A stretch of 64,000 nt of DNA from Roseococcus thiosulfatophilus (GTDB lineage Bacteria > Pseudomonadota > Alphaproteobacteria > Acetobacterales > Acetobacteraceae), in NCBI RefSeq assembly GCF_017311575.1, contig NZ_JAFFQY010000002.1:107996-171995 (forward strand), read 5' to 3'. The notes under the pieces are model-generated. The model was not told the origin of the DNA and ran no database searches. It worked only from the letters and a program-made list of their open reading frames with translations. Position numbers and translations under genes: made by a program. Within the stretch, counting starts at the first letter, position 1. Each line of letters begins with the position of its first letter. Below, piece after piece: positions 26,358 through 34,875 of this stretch.

Positions 26358-27992
26358 ATGTCCAAAGTGACCCCGCCTTCGCGCCTTGACGTGCTCGTCG
26401 TGGGCGCCGGCTTCGGCGGCATGTACATGCTGCACCGGCTGCGCGGCCTCGGCCTCGCCGCGCATGTGGTCGAGGCCGGCGCGGGCGTGGGCGGCACCTG
26501 GTACTGGAACCGCTATCCCGGCGCGCGCTGCGACGTCGAGAGCATGCAATATTCCTACTCCTTCCACGACGAGTTGCAGCAGGGCTGGCGCTGGTCCGAA
26601 CGCTTCGCCGCCCAGCCCGAAATCCTGCGCTATGCGAACCATGTGGCCGACGCGCTGGATTTGCGGCGGGACATCAGCTTCGAGACGCGCGTCACCGGCG
26701 CGCGCTGGGACGAGGCGGCGGGCGGATGGCGTGTGGCCACCGACCGCGCGCCGGAGATCACGGCGCGGCACCTGGTGCTGGCGACGGGCTGCCTTTCCTC
26801 CGCGCGCCTGCCAGACATCCCGGGCATCGAGCGCTTCGCCGGCCGCGTGCTGCACACCGGGCAATGGCCGCATGAGGGCGTGGACTTCACCGGGCAGCGC
26901 GTGGGCGTGATCGGCACCGGGTCCTCGGCCATCCAGGCCATTCCCGTGATCGCTGAGCAGGCGGCGCGGCTGACGGTGTTCCAGCGCACGCCCAATTTCT
27001 CCATCCCCTCGCGCAACGCGCCGATGGACGCGCCCTACGAACAATCCTGGAAGCAGGACTACGCGGCCCGGCGCGCGGCGGCGCGGAAGATGCGCACGGG
27101 CATCCTCTACGAACTCAACCCGAAATCCGCGCTGGAGGTGACGGAGGAGGAGCGCGAGGCGGAATACGAACGCCGCTGGCAGGCGGGCGGCACCGCCTTC
27201 ATGGCGTCCTTCAGCGACCTGCTGCTGAACAAGGAGGCCAACGACACCGCCGCCGAATTCGTCCGCCGCAAGATCCGCGCGATGGTGCATGACCCCGCGG
27301 TGGCCGAGGCGCTGGCGCCCACCAACCACCCCATCGGCACCAAGCGCATCTGCGTGGACACGCGCTACTACGAGACCTTCAACCGCGCGAATGTGAAGCT
27401 CGTGAACCTGCGCCAGGACCCGCTCGAGGAGGTGACGGAAACCGGCATCCGCACGCGATCCGGCACGCATGAGCTGGACGCCCTGGTCTGCGCCACGGGC
27501 TTCGACGCGATGACGGGCACCATCCTGGCCATGGACCTGCGCGGCGTGGGCGGGCTGTCCTTGCGGCAGCTCTGGGCCGATGGGCCGCGCGCGCATCTGG
27601 GGCTGATGGCGGCGGGCTTCCCCAACATGTTCCTGATCACGGGGCCGGGCAGCCCGTCCGTGCTGTCCAACATGATCGTCTCCATCGAGCAGCATGTGGA
27701 CTGGGTGACGGAGCTGCTGGCGCGGATGCAGGCGCGGGGCCTCACCCGCGTGGAACCCACCGCCGAGGCGCAGGATGCCTGGGTGGCGCATGTGAACGAG
27801 GTGGCGCACCGCACGCTCTATCCCCAGGCGAATTCATGGTACATGGGCGCCAATATCCCGGGCAAGCCGCAGCTCTTCATGCCCTATGTGGGCGGGGTGG
27901 GCACCTATCGCGAACGCTGCGACGCGATTGCCGCCGAGGGCTATCCGGGCTTCACGCTGACGGCGGGCGCGCGGGCGGTGGCGGCGGAGTAA
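26358..27992 (+). CDS. Baeyer-Villiger flavin monooxygenase (cyclohexanone monooxygenase type)
   Basis: 544-residue FAD- and NADPH-dependent oxygenase converting ketones to esters or lactones. The start is the ATG at 26358 with GGGAGAGA upstream. FAD Rossmann motif VVGAGFGGMYML (about 14-25), GGTWYWNRYPGARCDVES, the family fingerprint FAGRVLHTGQWP (FxGxxxHxxxWP), the NADPH motif GVIGTGSSAIQ and the late ATGFDAMTG are all present. Length and motifs fit type I enzymes. It converges with an SDR gene (3-bp gap), a common partner that would make the ketone from an alcohol; substrate is unknown. Confidence 0.95.
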   Translation: MSKVTPPSRLDVLVVGAGFGGMYMLHRLRGLGLAAHVVEAGAGVGGTWYWNRYPGARCDVESMQYSYSFHDELQQGWRWSERFAAQPEILRYANHVADALDLRRDISFETRVTGARWDEAAGGWRVATDRAPEITARHLVLATGCLSSARLPDIPGIERFAGRVLHTGQWPHEGVDFTGQRVGVIGTGSSAIQAIPVIAEQAARLTVFQRTPNFSIPSRNAPMDAPYEQSWKQDYAARRAAARKMRTGILYELNPKSALEVTEEEREAEYERRWQAGGTAFMASFSDLLLNKEANDTAAEFVRRKIRAMVHDPAVAEALAPTNHPIGTKRICVDTRYYETFNRANVKLVNLRQDPLEEVTETGIRTRSGTHELDALVCATGFDAMTGTILAMDLRGVGGLSLRQLWADGPRAHLGLMAAGFPNMFLITGPGSPSVLSNMIVSIEQHVDWVTELLARMQARGLTRVEPTAEAQDAWVAHVNEVAHRTLYPQANSWYMGANIPGKPQLFMPYVGGVGTYRERCDAIAAEGYPGFTLTAGARAVAAE

Positions 27993-27995
27993 AGC

Positions 27996-28745
27996 TCAGT
28001 TGGCCGTGTGGCCCCCATCGGCGGCCAGCGCCTCGCCGGTCACGAAGCCCGCGCGGTCGGACAGCAGCCACACCACGGCCTCCGCGATCTCCTCCACCGT
28101 GCCGATGCGGCGCAGCGGCACGCGCGCCAGGATCGCATCCCGCCGCCGCTCGATGCTGCGGCTGGCGAGCGGCGTCTCCACATAGCCGGGGCAGATGGCG
28201 TTCACCCGCACCCCCTGCCCCGCATGATCCAGCGCGGCGCTGCGCGTCAGCCCGATCACGCCATGCTTGGCGGCCACATAGGCGCCGGCCTTCGGCAGCG
28301 CGATGCGCCCGGCGATGGAGGCGGTGTTCACGATGGAACCACCCCCGCCCGCCGCCATGGCCGGGACCTGGTGGCGCAGGCAGAGGAACACGCCGGTCAG
28401 GTTCACGCCCAGAACGCGCGACCATTCCTCGGAGGTGATCTCCGCGAGCGGCTGCGCCTCGGCGGGCGCCACGCCCGCATTGTTGAAGGCGCAGTCGAGG
28501 CGCCCCCAGGCGTCGCGCGCCGCCTGGACCATGGCGGCGACCTCGGCCTCCATCGTCACGTCGCAGGGCTGGCCGCGCGCTTCGCCGCCGGCCTGGCGGA
28601 TGGTCTCGGCCACGCGGTCGGCACCCGCGCCATCGCGGTCGGCGACCAGCACGCGCGCCCCCTCCTCCGCCATCCGCAGCGCCGTCGCGCGCCCGATGCC
28701 CGACGCCCCGCCCGTGACCAGCGCCACCTTGCCCTGCAGCAGCAT
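27996..28745 (-). CDS. Short-chain dehydrogenase/reductase
   Basis: 249 residues from the ATG at 28745. Cofactor motif VTGGASGIGRATAL, DRDG after beta-2 (NAD preference likely), NNAG in FNNAGVAP, and the active site with Ser in IVNTASIAG and Tyr-x-x-x-Lys in AYVAAKHG. The C-terminal RIGTVEEIAEAVVWLLSDRA and TGEALAADGGH are typical of FabG-like SDRs. It is the last gene of the leftward operon with two TctC-like proteins and the carboxylase genes, and converges with the Baeyer-Villiger gene. Confidence 0.92.
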   Translation of the reverse strand: MLLQGKVALVTGGASGIGRATALRMAEEGARVLVADRDGAGADRVAETIRQAGGEARGQPCDVTMEAEVAAMVQAARDAWGRLDCAFNNAGVAPAEAQPLAEITSEEWSRVLGVNLTGVFLCLRHQVPAMAAGGGGSIVNTASIAGRIALPKAGAYVAAKHGVIGLTRSAALDHAGQGVRVNAICPGYVETPLASRSIERRRDAILARVPLRRIGTVEEIAEAVVWLLSDRAGFVTGEALAADGGHTAN

Positions 28746-28816
28746 TCCCCGCGCCCCTCCTTGCCTGGCCATCAGTGCAGCATGGCGGCGGGGCGCGGGG
28801 GAAGGCGTGACGGCCG

Positions 28817-29785
28817 CTATTCCACCCGGATGCCGGCGGCGCGGATCACCTCGCCCCAGTCGGCACGGTCGCGCGCGATGGTCCGCGCGAAGGTCGCGGG
28901 GTCCTCGAAATTCGGTGCCAGGCCGCTGTCGAGCAGGCGTTGCCGCAGCAGCGGCACCTCCAGACCGGCGCGGACCGCCGCGGCCCAGCGGGCGATCGCC
29001 TCCTCGGGCATGCCGCGGGGGCCGCAGATGCCGAACCAGCCGATCACCTCCAGGCCGGGCACGATGTCCGGCAGGCGCGGCGCGTCGGGGAAGTCGGGCC
29101 AGCCCTGGCGGTCGCCCATGGTCAGCAGGCGCAGTTGCCCGCCCTTGATCTGGCCCATGACGTCGCCGAGGTTGGTGATCAGCAGGTCCGCCCGGCCCGC
29201 GATCACGTCCACCGCCGCCAGCGCGGCACCCCGATAGGGCACGTGCAGCAGGTCAATGCCCGCCATGCGCTTCAGCCGCTCGCCCGAAAGGTGCTGCGCG
29301 GCGCCATAGCCCGCGCTGGCATAGGTCAGCGCGCCAGGCCGGGCGCGGGCGGCCGCGATCAGTTCCTCCAGCGTGCGATAGGGGCTGTTGGCGCCTGTGA
29401 CGACCACATAGGAGGAGCGCGCCACATTCGCGATCGGCACGAGATCCGTCCCCACGTCAATCGGCAGGTTCATGCCCGGCAATTCGGGGCTGATGGTCAT
29501 GGGCCCCATCGGGCAGAGCAGCACGGTGCCGCCATCGGCGCGGCTGCGGACCACGTATTCGGCCGCGATGAAGCCGCTGCCGCCTGTGCGGATGTCCACC
29601 ACCGCGCGGTGGCCGAGCTCGGCGGCCGCACCCTCCGCCACCACGCGGGCCGTGATGTCGGTGGTGCCGCCGGCCGCGAAGCCCACCACGACGCGGGTGG
29701 GGCGGTCGAAGGGCGCCTGGGCCTGCGCGAGCCCCGCCCCTGCCAGCAGGGCGGCGACGCCGCCCAGGATGAGTCGTCGGATCAT
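28817..29785 (-). CDS. Bug/TctC-family substrate-binding protein (second copy)
   Basis: 322-residue periplasmic receptor with an N-terminal signal (IRRLILGGVAALLAGAGLAQAQ). FDRPTRVVVGFAAGGTTDIT is the Bug family start and DLLHVPYRGAALAAVDVIAG the ligand loop. It is a clear paralogue of the gene just upstream (29808-30764): same length, same motifs, same VIRAAGIRVE / TIRAGGIRVE end. Bug proteins bind carboxylates and feed TctAB permeases or signal systems. No tctA or tctB gene is in the window. Confidence 0.9.
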   Translation of the reverse strand: MIRRLILGGVAALLAGAGLAQAQAPFDRPTRVVVGFAAGGTTDITARVVAEGAAAELGHRAVVDIRTGGSGFIAAEYVVRSRADGGTVLLCPMGPMTISPELPGMNLPIDVGTDLVPIANVARSSYVVVTGANSPYRTLEELIAAARARPGALTYASAGYGAAQHLSGERLKRMAGIDLLHVPYRGAALAAVDVIAGRADLLITNLGDVMGQIKGGQLRLLTMGDRQGWPDFPDAPRLPDIVPGLEVIGWFGICGPRGMPEEAIARWAAAVRAGLEVPLLRQRLLDSGLAPNFEDPATFARTIARDRADWGEVIRAAGIRVE

Positions 29786-29807
29786 GGTCGTTGTCCTCCC
29801 ATTCGGT

Positions 29808-30764
29808 TCATTCGACGCGGATGCCGCCGGCGCGGATCGTCTCGCCCCAGGCCGCGCGGTCGGCCGCGATGGTGCGGGCGAAGGTGGCGGGGTCCTCGAA
29901 GCGGGGCGTCAGGCCGTATTCCAGCAGGCGCTGGCGCAGGGCAGGCGCCTCGAAGCCCGCGCGCAACGCCTCGACCCAGCGGGCCAGCACCGGCTCGGGC
30001 AGGCCGCGCGGGGCGCAGAGTCCGAACCAGCCGCTGACCGCGTAGCCCGGCAGCGTCTCGGAGATCTGCGCGACGCCCGGGAAGCGGGGCGAGCCGATGC
30101 CGTCCGCGAAGGCCAGCAGCCGCAGCCCCTCGCCCAGCTGCGCGGCCACGTCGCCCAGGTTGGTGATGATGGTGGTCGCGCGCCCCGCCGCCACATCCAC
30201 CACGCCCGGCGCCGCGCCGCGATACGGCACATGGGTGAGGTCGAGCCGCCCCGTCTGCGCGAAGCGCGCCCCCGAGAGGTGCGAGACGGAGCCGATGCCC
30301 GCGCTGGCATAGGTGATGCTGCCGGGACGGGCGCGGGCGGCGGCCACCACATCGGCCACGCTGCGGTATTCGGACCGCGCCGATACCACCATCACCTGGG
30401 TGGAATGCACCAGGTTCGCGATGGGCACGAGGTCACGCGCCGGGTCCATGGGCATCTGCGCGCCGGGCAGTTCCGGCGTGATGGTCAGCAGCCCGGTCGA
30501 GCACTGCACCACCGTGTGCCCGTCGGGCGCGCTGCGGGCGGCCTCCGCGGCGGCGATGAAGCCATTGGCGCCGGTGCGGATGTCCACCACCGGGCGCTGG
30601 CCGAAGGGGCCGCTCACGGCCTCGGCCGTCAGGCGGTTCACGATGTCGCTCGTGCCGCCGGCCGCGAAGCCGCCCAGGATGCGGATGGGGCGATCGGGAA
30701 AGGCCTGCGCGCCGGTCGCGGCGAGCATCCCCGCCGCGATGGCGATGAAGGTGATTTTTTTCAT
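29808..30764 (-). CDS. Bug/TctC-family substrate-binding protein (first copy)
   Basis: 318 residues from the ATG at 30764 (MKKITFIAIAAGMLAATGAQ, a Sec-type signal with AQA cleavage); the frame is open far upstream but the signal sequence fixes the start. Family motifs FPDRPIRILGGFAAGGTSDI, DLTHVPYRGAAPGVVDVAAG and a C-terminal RFEDPATFARTIAADRAAWG. It starts 29 bp after the carboxyltransferase stop and is followed after 22 bp by its paralogue, so the pair arose by tandem duplication. Confidence 0.9.
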   Translation of the reverse strand: MKKITFIAIAAGMLAATGAQAFPDRPIRILGGFAAGGTSDIVNRLTAEAVSGPFGQRPVVDIRTGANGFIAAAEAARSAPDGHTVVQCSTGLLTITPELPGAQMPMDPARDLVPIANLVHSTQVMVVSARSEYRSVADVVAAARARPGSITYASAGIGSVSHLSGARFAQTGRLDLTHVPYRGAAPGVVDVAAGRATTIITNLGDVAAQLGEGLRLLAFADGIGSPRFPGVAQISETLPGYAVSGWFGLCAPRGLPEPVLARWVEALRAGFEAPALRQRLLEYGLTPRFEDPATFARTIAADRAAWGETIRAGGIRVE

Positions 30765-30793
30765 GTCGTTGTCCTCCCCTTGGCTGCGCCTCG

Positions 30794-32395
30794 TCAGGGA
30801 CGCATCTGCAATCTCGACGGTGTGGGCTGGCGCAGCGGGTCGGCCATGCGGGCGAAGTCGCACAGCAGGGGCCGCGTCTCGCGCGGGTCTATGATCTCCT
30901 CGACCCAAAAGGTCTCGGCCGTGCGGAAGGGCGAGCGGAGGAGGTTCAGCCGGTCCTCGATCTCCGCGAGCTTGGCGGCCGGGTCTTCTGCGGCGTCGAG
31001 GTCGGCGCGGTAGGCGGCCTCGATGCCCCCCTCCAGCGGCAAGGAGCCCCAGCGCGCCGACAGCCAGGCATAGCGCAGCGACAGCCGCCCCGCCGGCTGA
31101 TGCGCCGCCCCCGCCACCCCGAAGGCGTTGCGGATGACGATGGTGCACCAGGGGATCGTGGCCTGGTTCATCGCGGCCATGGCGCGCACGCCGTGGCGGA
31201 TGGTGGCGCTGCGCTCCGCCTCCAGCCCCACCATGAAGCCCGGGCAGTCCATCAGGTAGACCACGGGCAGGTGGAAGGTCTCGGCCAGGTCAATGAAGCG
31301 CACCACCTTCTGGCAGGTGTCCGCGGTCCAGGAGCCGCCGTAGAAGAACGGGTCGCTCGCCATCACCGCGACCGCCCGCCCGTCCAGCCGCGCGAGGCCC
31401 GTGATGAGCGAACGGCCGAACATCTTGCCCATCTCGAAGAAGGAGCCCTTGTCCACCACGCACTCGATGATGGGGCGCATCTGGTAGACGCGCCGCCGCT
31501 CGCGCGGGATGGCGTTCATCAGCGCCTCGTCGCGCCGGCCGGGGTCGTCCTCGCAGGGGAGGATGGGCGAGACCTCGTGCACCGAGGAGGGCAGGTAGGA
31601 GAGGAAGCGGCGGGCGCAGGCGAAGGCCTCCTCCTCCGTGTCCACGGCGTGGTCCACGGCGCCCGCCTTGCACTGCGTCTCCCAGCCGCCCAGCTCCTCC
31701 TTGGTGACGGGGGCGCCGAGGCGGGAGACGACGGGCGGGCCGGCCACGAACATGGCCGAGCTCTTGGTCATCACCGAGTAATGGGTGGAGGCGAGGCGCG
31801 CCGCCCCCAGCCCCGCCACCGAACCCAAACCCAACCCCACCACCGGCACGGCCGAGAGGTTCAGCGTGGTGTAGAGGAACAGCCCCGTGCCGCCGACGCC
31901 GCCGGGCAGGTTGGCGCGCCCCGTGGTCTCGATCGTCTTGACCGAGCCGCCGCCGCCCGAGCCTTCGATGACGCGCACGATGGGCATGCGGAACTCATGC
32001 GCCATGCGCTCGGCCATCAGCGGCTTTTCGCGGATGGTGGCGTCGGCGCTGCCGCCGCGCACGGTGAAGTCGTCGCCCACCAGCACCACGCGCCGCCCGT
32101 CCATCGTCGCGCGGCCCCACACGCAGTTGGAGGGCGTCAGCTCCAGCAGGCGGCCCTGCGCGTCGTATTCCGCCTTGCCCGCGATGGCGCCGACCTCGTG
32201 GAAGGAGCCGGGGTCGGCCAGCTTCTCGATGCGCTCGCGCACGGTCAGCCGCCCGGCGTCGTGCTGGCGCCGCACCTTGTCGGCGCCGCCCATGCGTTTC
32301 GCGTGGGATTCGCGCAGGCGCAGCTCGTCCAGCTCGGGCTGCCAGAGGCCGGGCTTGGGCGTGGCGGGGGTCTCGGGCGGGGGCGATGCGGACAT
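30794..32395 (-). CDS. Acyl-CoA carboxylase, carboxyltransferase (beta) subunit
   Basis: 533 residues, both halves of the carboxyltransferase fold in one chain, as in propionyl-, methylcrotonyl- and geranyl-CoA carboxylases. Visible are the N-terminal RESHAKRMGGADKVRRQHDAG, the oxyanion loop IEGSGGGGSVKTIETTGRAN, GLGSVAGLGAA and the C-domain KVVRFIDLAETFHLPVVYL with MDCPGFMVG. It transfers the carboxyl group from carboxybiotin to an acyl-CoA. It follows the biotin carboxylase gene by 17 bp. The acyl-CoA substrate is not evident; the CoA-transferase across the divergent promoter may supply it. Confidence 0.93.
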   Translation of the reverse strand: MSASPPPETPATPKPGLWQPELDELRLRESHAKRMGGADKVRRQHDAGRLTVRERIEKLADPGSFHEVGAIAGKAEYDAQGRLLELTPSNCVWGRATMDGRRVVLVGDDFTVRGGSADATIREKPLMAERMAHEFRMPIVRVIEGSGGGGSVKTIETTGRANLPGGVGGTGLFLYTTLNLSAVPVVGLGLGSVAGLGAARLASTHYSVMTKSSAMFVAGPPVVSRLGAPVTKEELGGWETQCKAGAVDHAVDTEEEAFACARRFLSYLPSSVHEVSPILPCEDDPGRRDEALMNAIPRERRRVYQMRPIIECVVDKGSFFEMGKMFGRSLITGLARLDGRAVAVMASDPFFYGGSWTADTCQKVVRFIDLAETFHLPVVYLMDCPGFMVGLEAERSATIRHGVRAMAAMNQATIPWCTIVIRNAFGVAGAAHQPAGRLSLRYAWLSARWGSLPLEGGIEAAYRADLDAAEDPAAKLAEIEDRLNLLRSPFRTAETFWVEEIIDPRETRPLLCDFARMADPLRQPTPSRLQMRP

Positions 32396-32412
32396 ATGCG
32401 GTCTTCCCAGGG

Positions 32413-33792
32413 TCAGGCGGGGCTGGGCACGGCCAGGCCGCGCTGCCGGAAGGTTTCGAGGAAATGCGTGTCCACGCCGCCCTCCCGCATCTCCGGGCTT
32501 CGCAGCAGCCCGGCCAGGAAACCAGAGTTCAGGCGGATGCCCTCGGCGCGGCAGGCATCCAGCGCCTGGGCCAGCCGTGCCAGCGCCGCGGCGCGGCTGG
32601 GCGCGTGGACAATGAGCTTCGCGATCATCGGGTCATAGAAGGGCGTCAGCGTGTCGCCGGCGCGCACGCCCGCATCCACCCGCAGCCCCTCGCCCGGTGC
32701 CGGCAGGTCCAGCGCCGCGATGTGACCTGGCGAGGGCAGGAAGTTGCGCGCCGGGTCCTCGGCGCAAAGCCGCGCCTCGATGGCGTGGCCGGTGAGGCGC
32801 ACCTCCTCCTGGCGCAGCGGCAGCGCCTCGCCGGCCGCGATGCGGAGCTGCCATTCCACGAGGTCCAGCCCCGTGATCATTTCCGTGACCGGGTGCTCCA
32901 CCTGCAGCCGCGTGTTCATCTCGATGAACCAGATGCTGTCCGGCCCGAGCGGGCGCGAACCATCGGCCACGAACTCCACGGTGCCCGCGCCGACATAGCC
33001 CACCTCGCGCGCCAGGGCGGTGGCGCGCCGGCCCAGCTCCGCGCGGAGTGCGGCGTCCATGCCGGGGGCGGGCGCCTCCTCCACCAGCTTCTGGTTGCGG
33101 CGCTGGGGCGAGCAGTCGCGCTCGCCCAGATGGATTACATTGCCGTGCTGGTCGGCGAAGACCTGCATCTCGATGTGGCGCGCCTGGGGGATGGATTTCT
33201 CAAGCAGGACCGTGCTGTCGCCGAAGGCGGCGGCCTCGCGCCGGGCGGCGGCGAGTGCGGCGGGGAAGCCCGCCGCGTCCTCCGCGCGCCGCATCCCGCG
33301 CCCGCCGCCGCCCGCCACCGCCTTGATCATGACGGGGTAGCCGATGCGCGCGGCCGCCTGTTCGAGCTGGTCGTCAGTGGCCTCGCCCTCATGGCCGGGC
33401 AGCAGGGGAACGCCCGCGCGGCGGGCCACCGCCTTGGCCGCGGCCTTGCCGCCCATGGCGCGGATGGCCGAGGCGGGCGGGCCGATGAAGACGAGGCCCG
33501 CGGCCGTGCAGGCCTCGGCGAAATCGGCGTTCTCGCTCAGGAAGCCGTAGCCCGGATGGACGGCCCGCGCCCCCGCGCGTTTCGCGGCGTCCAGGATGGC
33601 CGGGATGTTCAGGTAGCTCTCGGCCGGCCGGGGCGGGCCGATGCGCTCCGCCCGGTCGGCGGCGGCGACGTGCATCGCATCGGCATCCGCGTCCGAGAAG
33701 ACCGCGACCGTGGGCACGCCCAGCCGGCGACAGGTGGACGCGATGCGGCAGGCGATCTCCCCGCGATTGGCGATGAGGACGGGGCCGATCAC
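32413..33792 (-). CDS. Biotin carboxylase subunit (AccC/PccA-type)
   Basis: 459 residues from a GTG at 33792 that lies one base after the biotin-carrier stop. VLIANRGEIACRI is the family start; the ATP-grasp domain has the Gly-rich loop KAVAGGGGRGMRRA, FIEMNTRLQVEHPVTEMITG and RDCSPQRRNQKLVEEAPAP. The length is that of a stand-alone biotin carboxylase without a fused carrier. It carboxylates biotin on the small carrier protein encoded just upstream. Confidence 0.95.
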   Translation of the reverse strand: MIGPVLIANRGEIACRIASTCRRLGVPTVAVFSDADADAMHVAAADRAERIGPPRPAESYLNIPAILDAAKRAGARAVHPGYGFLSENADFAEACTAAGLVFIGPPASAIRAMGGKAAAKAVARRAGVPLLPGHEGEATDDQLEQAAARIGYPVMIKAVAGGGGRGMRRAEDAAGFPAALAAARREAAAFGDSTVLLEKSIPQARHIEMQVFADQHGNVIHLGERDCSPQRRNQKLVEEAPAPGMDAALRAELGRRATALAREVGYVGAGTVEFVADGSRPLGPDSIWFIEMNTRLQVEHPVTEMITGLDLVEWQLRIAAGEALPLRQEEVRLTGHAIEARLCAEDPARNFLPSPGHIAALDLPAPGEGLRVDAGVRAGDTLTPFYDPMIAKLIVHAPSRAAALARLAQALDACRAEGIRLNSGFLAGLLRSPEMREGGVDTHFLETFRQRGLAVPSPA

Positions 33793-33793
33793 C

Positions 33794-34015
33794 TCAGGCC
33801 TCCAGCTTGGCGACGGCCTGGCCCTCCGTGATCTGGTCGCCCTCGGCCACGAGGATGGCGGTGACCGTGCCATCGGACGGCGCCAGGACCGGGATCTCCA
33901 TCTTCATGGATTCCAGGATGACGATCGTGTCGCCCGCGCTGACGCTTGTGCCGGGGCCGGCCTCGATCTTCCAAACCGCGCTGGTCAGTTCGGCGACGAC
34001 GGTGATTTCAGCCAT
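33794..34015 (-). CDS. Small biotin carboxyl carrier protein
   Basis: 73 residues, a bare biotinyl domain without the N-terminal extension of AccB. ILESMKMEIPVLAPSDGTV carries the biotinylated Lys in the MKM motif. It is the first gene of the leftward operon, with GGAGGAAAG three bases before its ATG, and is followed by the biotin carboxylase (1-bp gap) and the carboxyltransferase. Three separate small subunits (carrier, carboxylase, transferase) are characteristic of catabolic acyl-CoA carboxylases in proteobacteria. Confidence 0.93.
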   Translation of the reverse strand: MAEITVVAELTSAVWKIEAGPGTSVSAGDTIVILESMKMEIPVLAPSDGTVTAILVAEGDQITEGQAVAKLEA

Positions 34016-34038
34016 GACTTTCCTCCGGGCACCCTATT

Positions 34039-34050
34039 TTGTTATCACAA
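34039..34050. promoter_or_regulatory. Putative GntR operator in the divergent promoter
   Basis: TTGTTATCACAA lies in the 95-bp region between the biotin-carrier gene and the GntR gene, with TTGT/ACAA arms. A related site TTGATCACAA lies before the CoA-transferase gene (34821-34830); both share ATCACAA. FadR-type GntR proteins bind short dyads of this kind. Confidence 0.5.
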
Positions 34051-34110
34051 GTCCAGGCCCCGCCGCGCGTCAAGGGCGCAGGGGCGGTGAATCGGCATGA
34101 AAGGATGGCC

Positions 34111-34797
34111 ATGGTGGATCTGGAGGCCCAGGCGCCGACCGCGGAAAGTGTCGCGGGTCGCGCGCACCAATGGCTGCGGCGGGAATTGATGCGAAGCCGC
34201 TTCCGCCCCGGCGAGAAGCTGAAGCTGCGCCAGCTCGCCGAGGAACTGGGCGTGAGCCTGACGCCCGTGCGCGAGGCCATCGCGCGCCTGGTCAGCGAGA
34301 ATGCGCTGGAACAGCTGGACCACCGCTCCGCCCGCGTGCCTCCCTTCTCGGAGGAGCGGGTGCGCGAGGTGTGCGAGCTGCGGATGGAGCTGGAGGGCAA
34401 GGCCGCCGAACGCGCGGCCGAGCGTGCGACGCCGGCCGATGTGGCCCGCCTGGCCGCCATCCAGGCCCGCATGACCGAGGCGCGGCTGGCCGGCCGCGGC
34501 CTCGAGATGACGCAGGAGAATGAACGCTTCCACATGACCGTCTGCGCCCTGGCCGGCATGCCGGTGCTGCTGCAGATCGTGGAGAACCTCTGGCTGCGCT
34601 GCGGGCCGCTCAACTTCGCATTGCAGTCCATGCGCTTCCTGCACCGGCCCGAGGAACACCCGCACAATGACGTGATCCGTGGCCTGGCGGCGGGGGATGG
34701 GGCGCTGGCGCGGCTCGCCATCCAGCGGGACATCGCGGTCTATTCGGACGCCATCCGCCGCCGGCTGCCCGCCGTGAACGTCTCCGCCTCGGGTTGA
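34111..34797 (+). CDS. GntR-family transcriptional regulator, FadR/VanR (FCD) type
   Basis: 228 residues from the ATG at 34111 with AAAGGA five bases upstream (an ATG at 34105 is an alternative). N-terminal winged helix: AHQWLRRELMRSRFRPGEKL then LRQLAEELGVSLTPVREAIARLVSENAL. The C-terminal FCD domain has ELRMELEGKAAERAAER and ENERFHMTVCALAGM, with the metal-binding Asp/His positions and a later HNDVIRGLAAGD. It is divergent from the carboxylase operon and upstream of the CoA-transferase gene, and probably represses both, responding to an organic acid or acyl-CoA. Confidence 0.92.
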   Translation: MVDLEAQAPTAESVAGRAHQWLRRELMRSRFRPGEKLKLRQLAEELGVSLTPVREAIARLVSENALEQLDHRSARVPPFSEERVREVCELRMELEGKAAERAAERATPADVARLAAIQARMTEARLAGRGLEMTQENERFHMTVCALAGMPVLLQIVENLWLRCGPLNFALQSMRFLHRPEEHPHNDVIRGLAAGDGALARLAIQRDIAVYSDAIRRRLPAVNVSASG

Positions 34798-34820
34798 CAG
34801 GTCGGCGCTTCCGAAATTCC

Positions 34821-34830
34821 TTGATCACAA
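34821..34830. promoter_or_regulatory. Second putative GntR operator, before the CoA-transferase gene
   Basis: TTGATCACAA lies 46 bp before the CoA-transferase ATG and repeats the core of the site at 34039-34050. It sits within a larger imperfect dyad, GGCGC...AAATT (from 34804) with AAATTTGCGCC (to 34839). Confidence 0.45.
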
Positions 34831-34875
34831 ATTTGCGCCGCCCTGCCCCCGCGGCATGGCCAGGAGGAACGCGCC

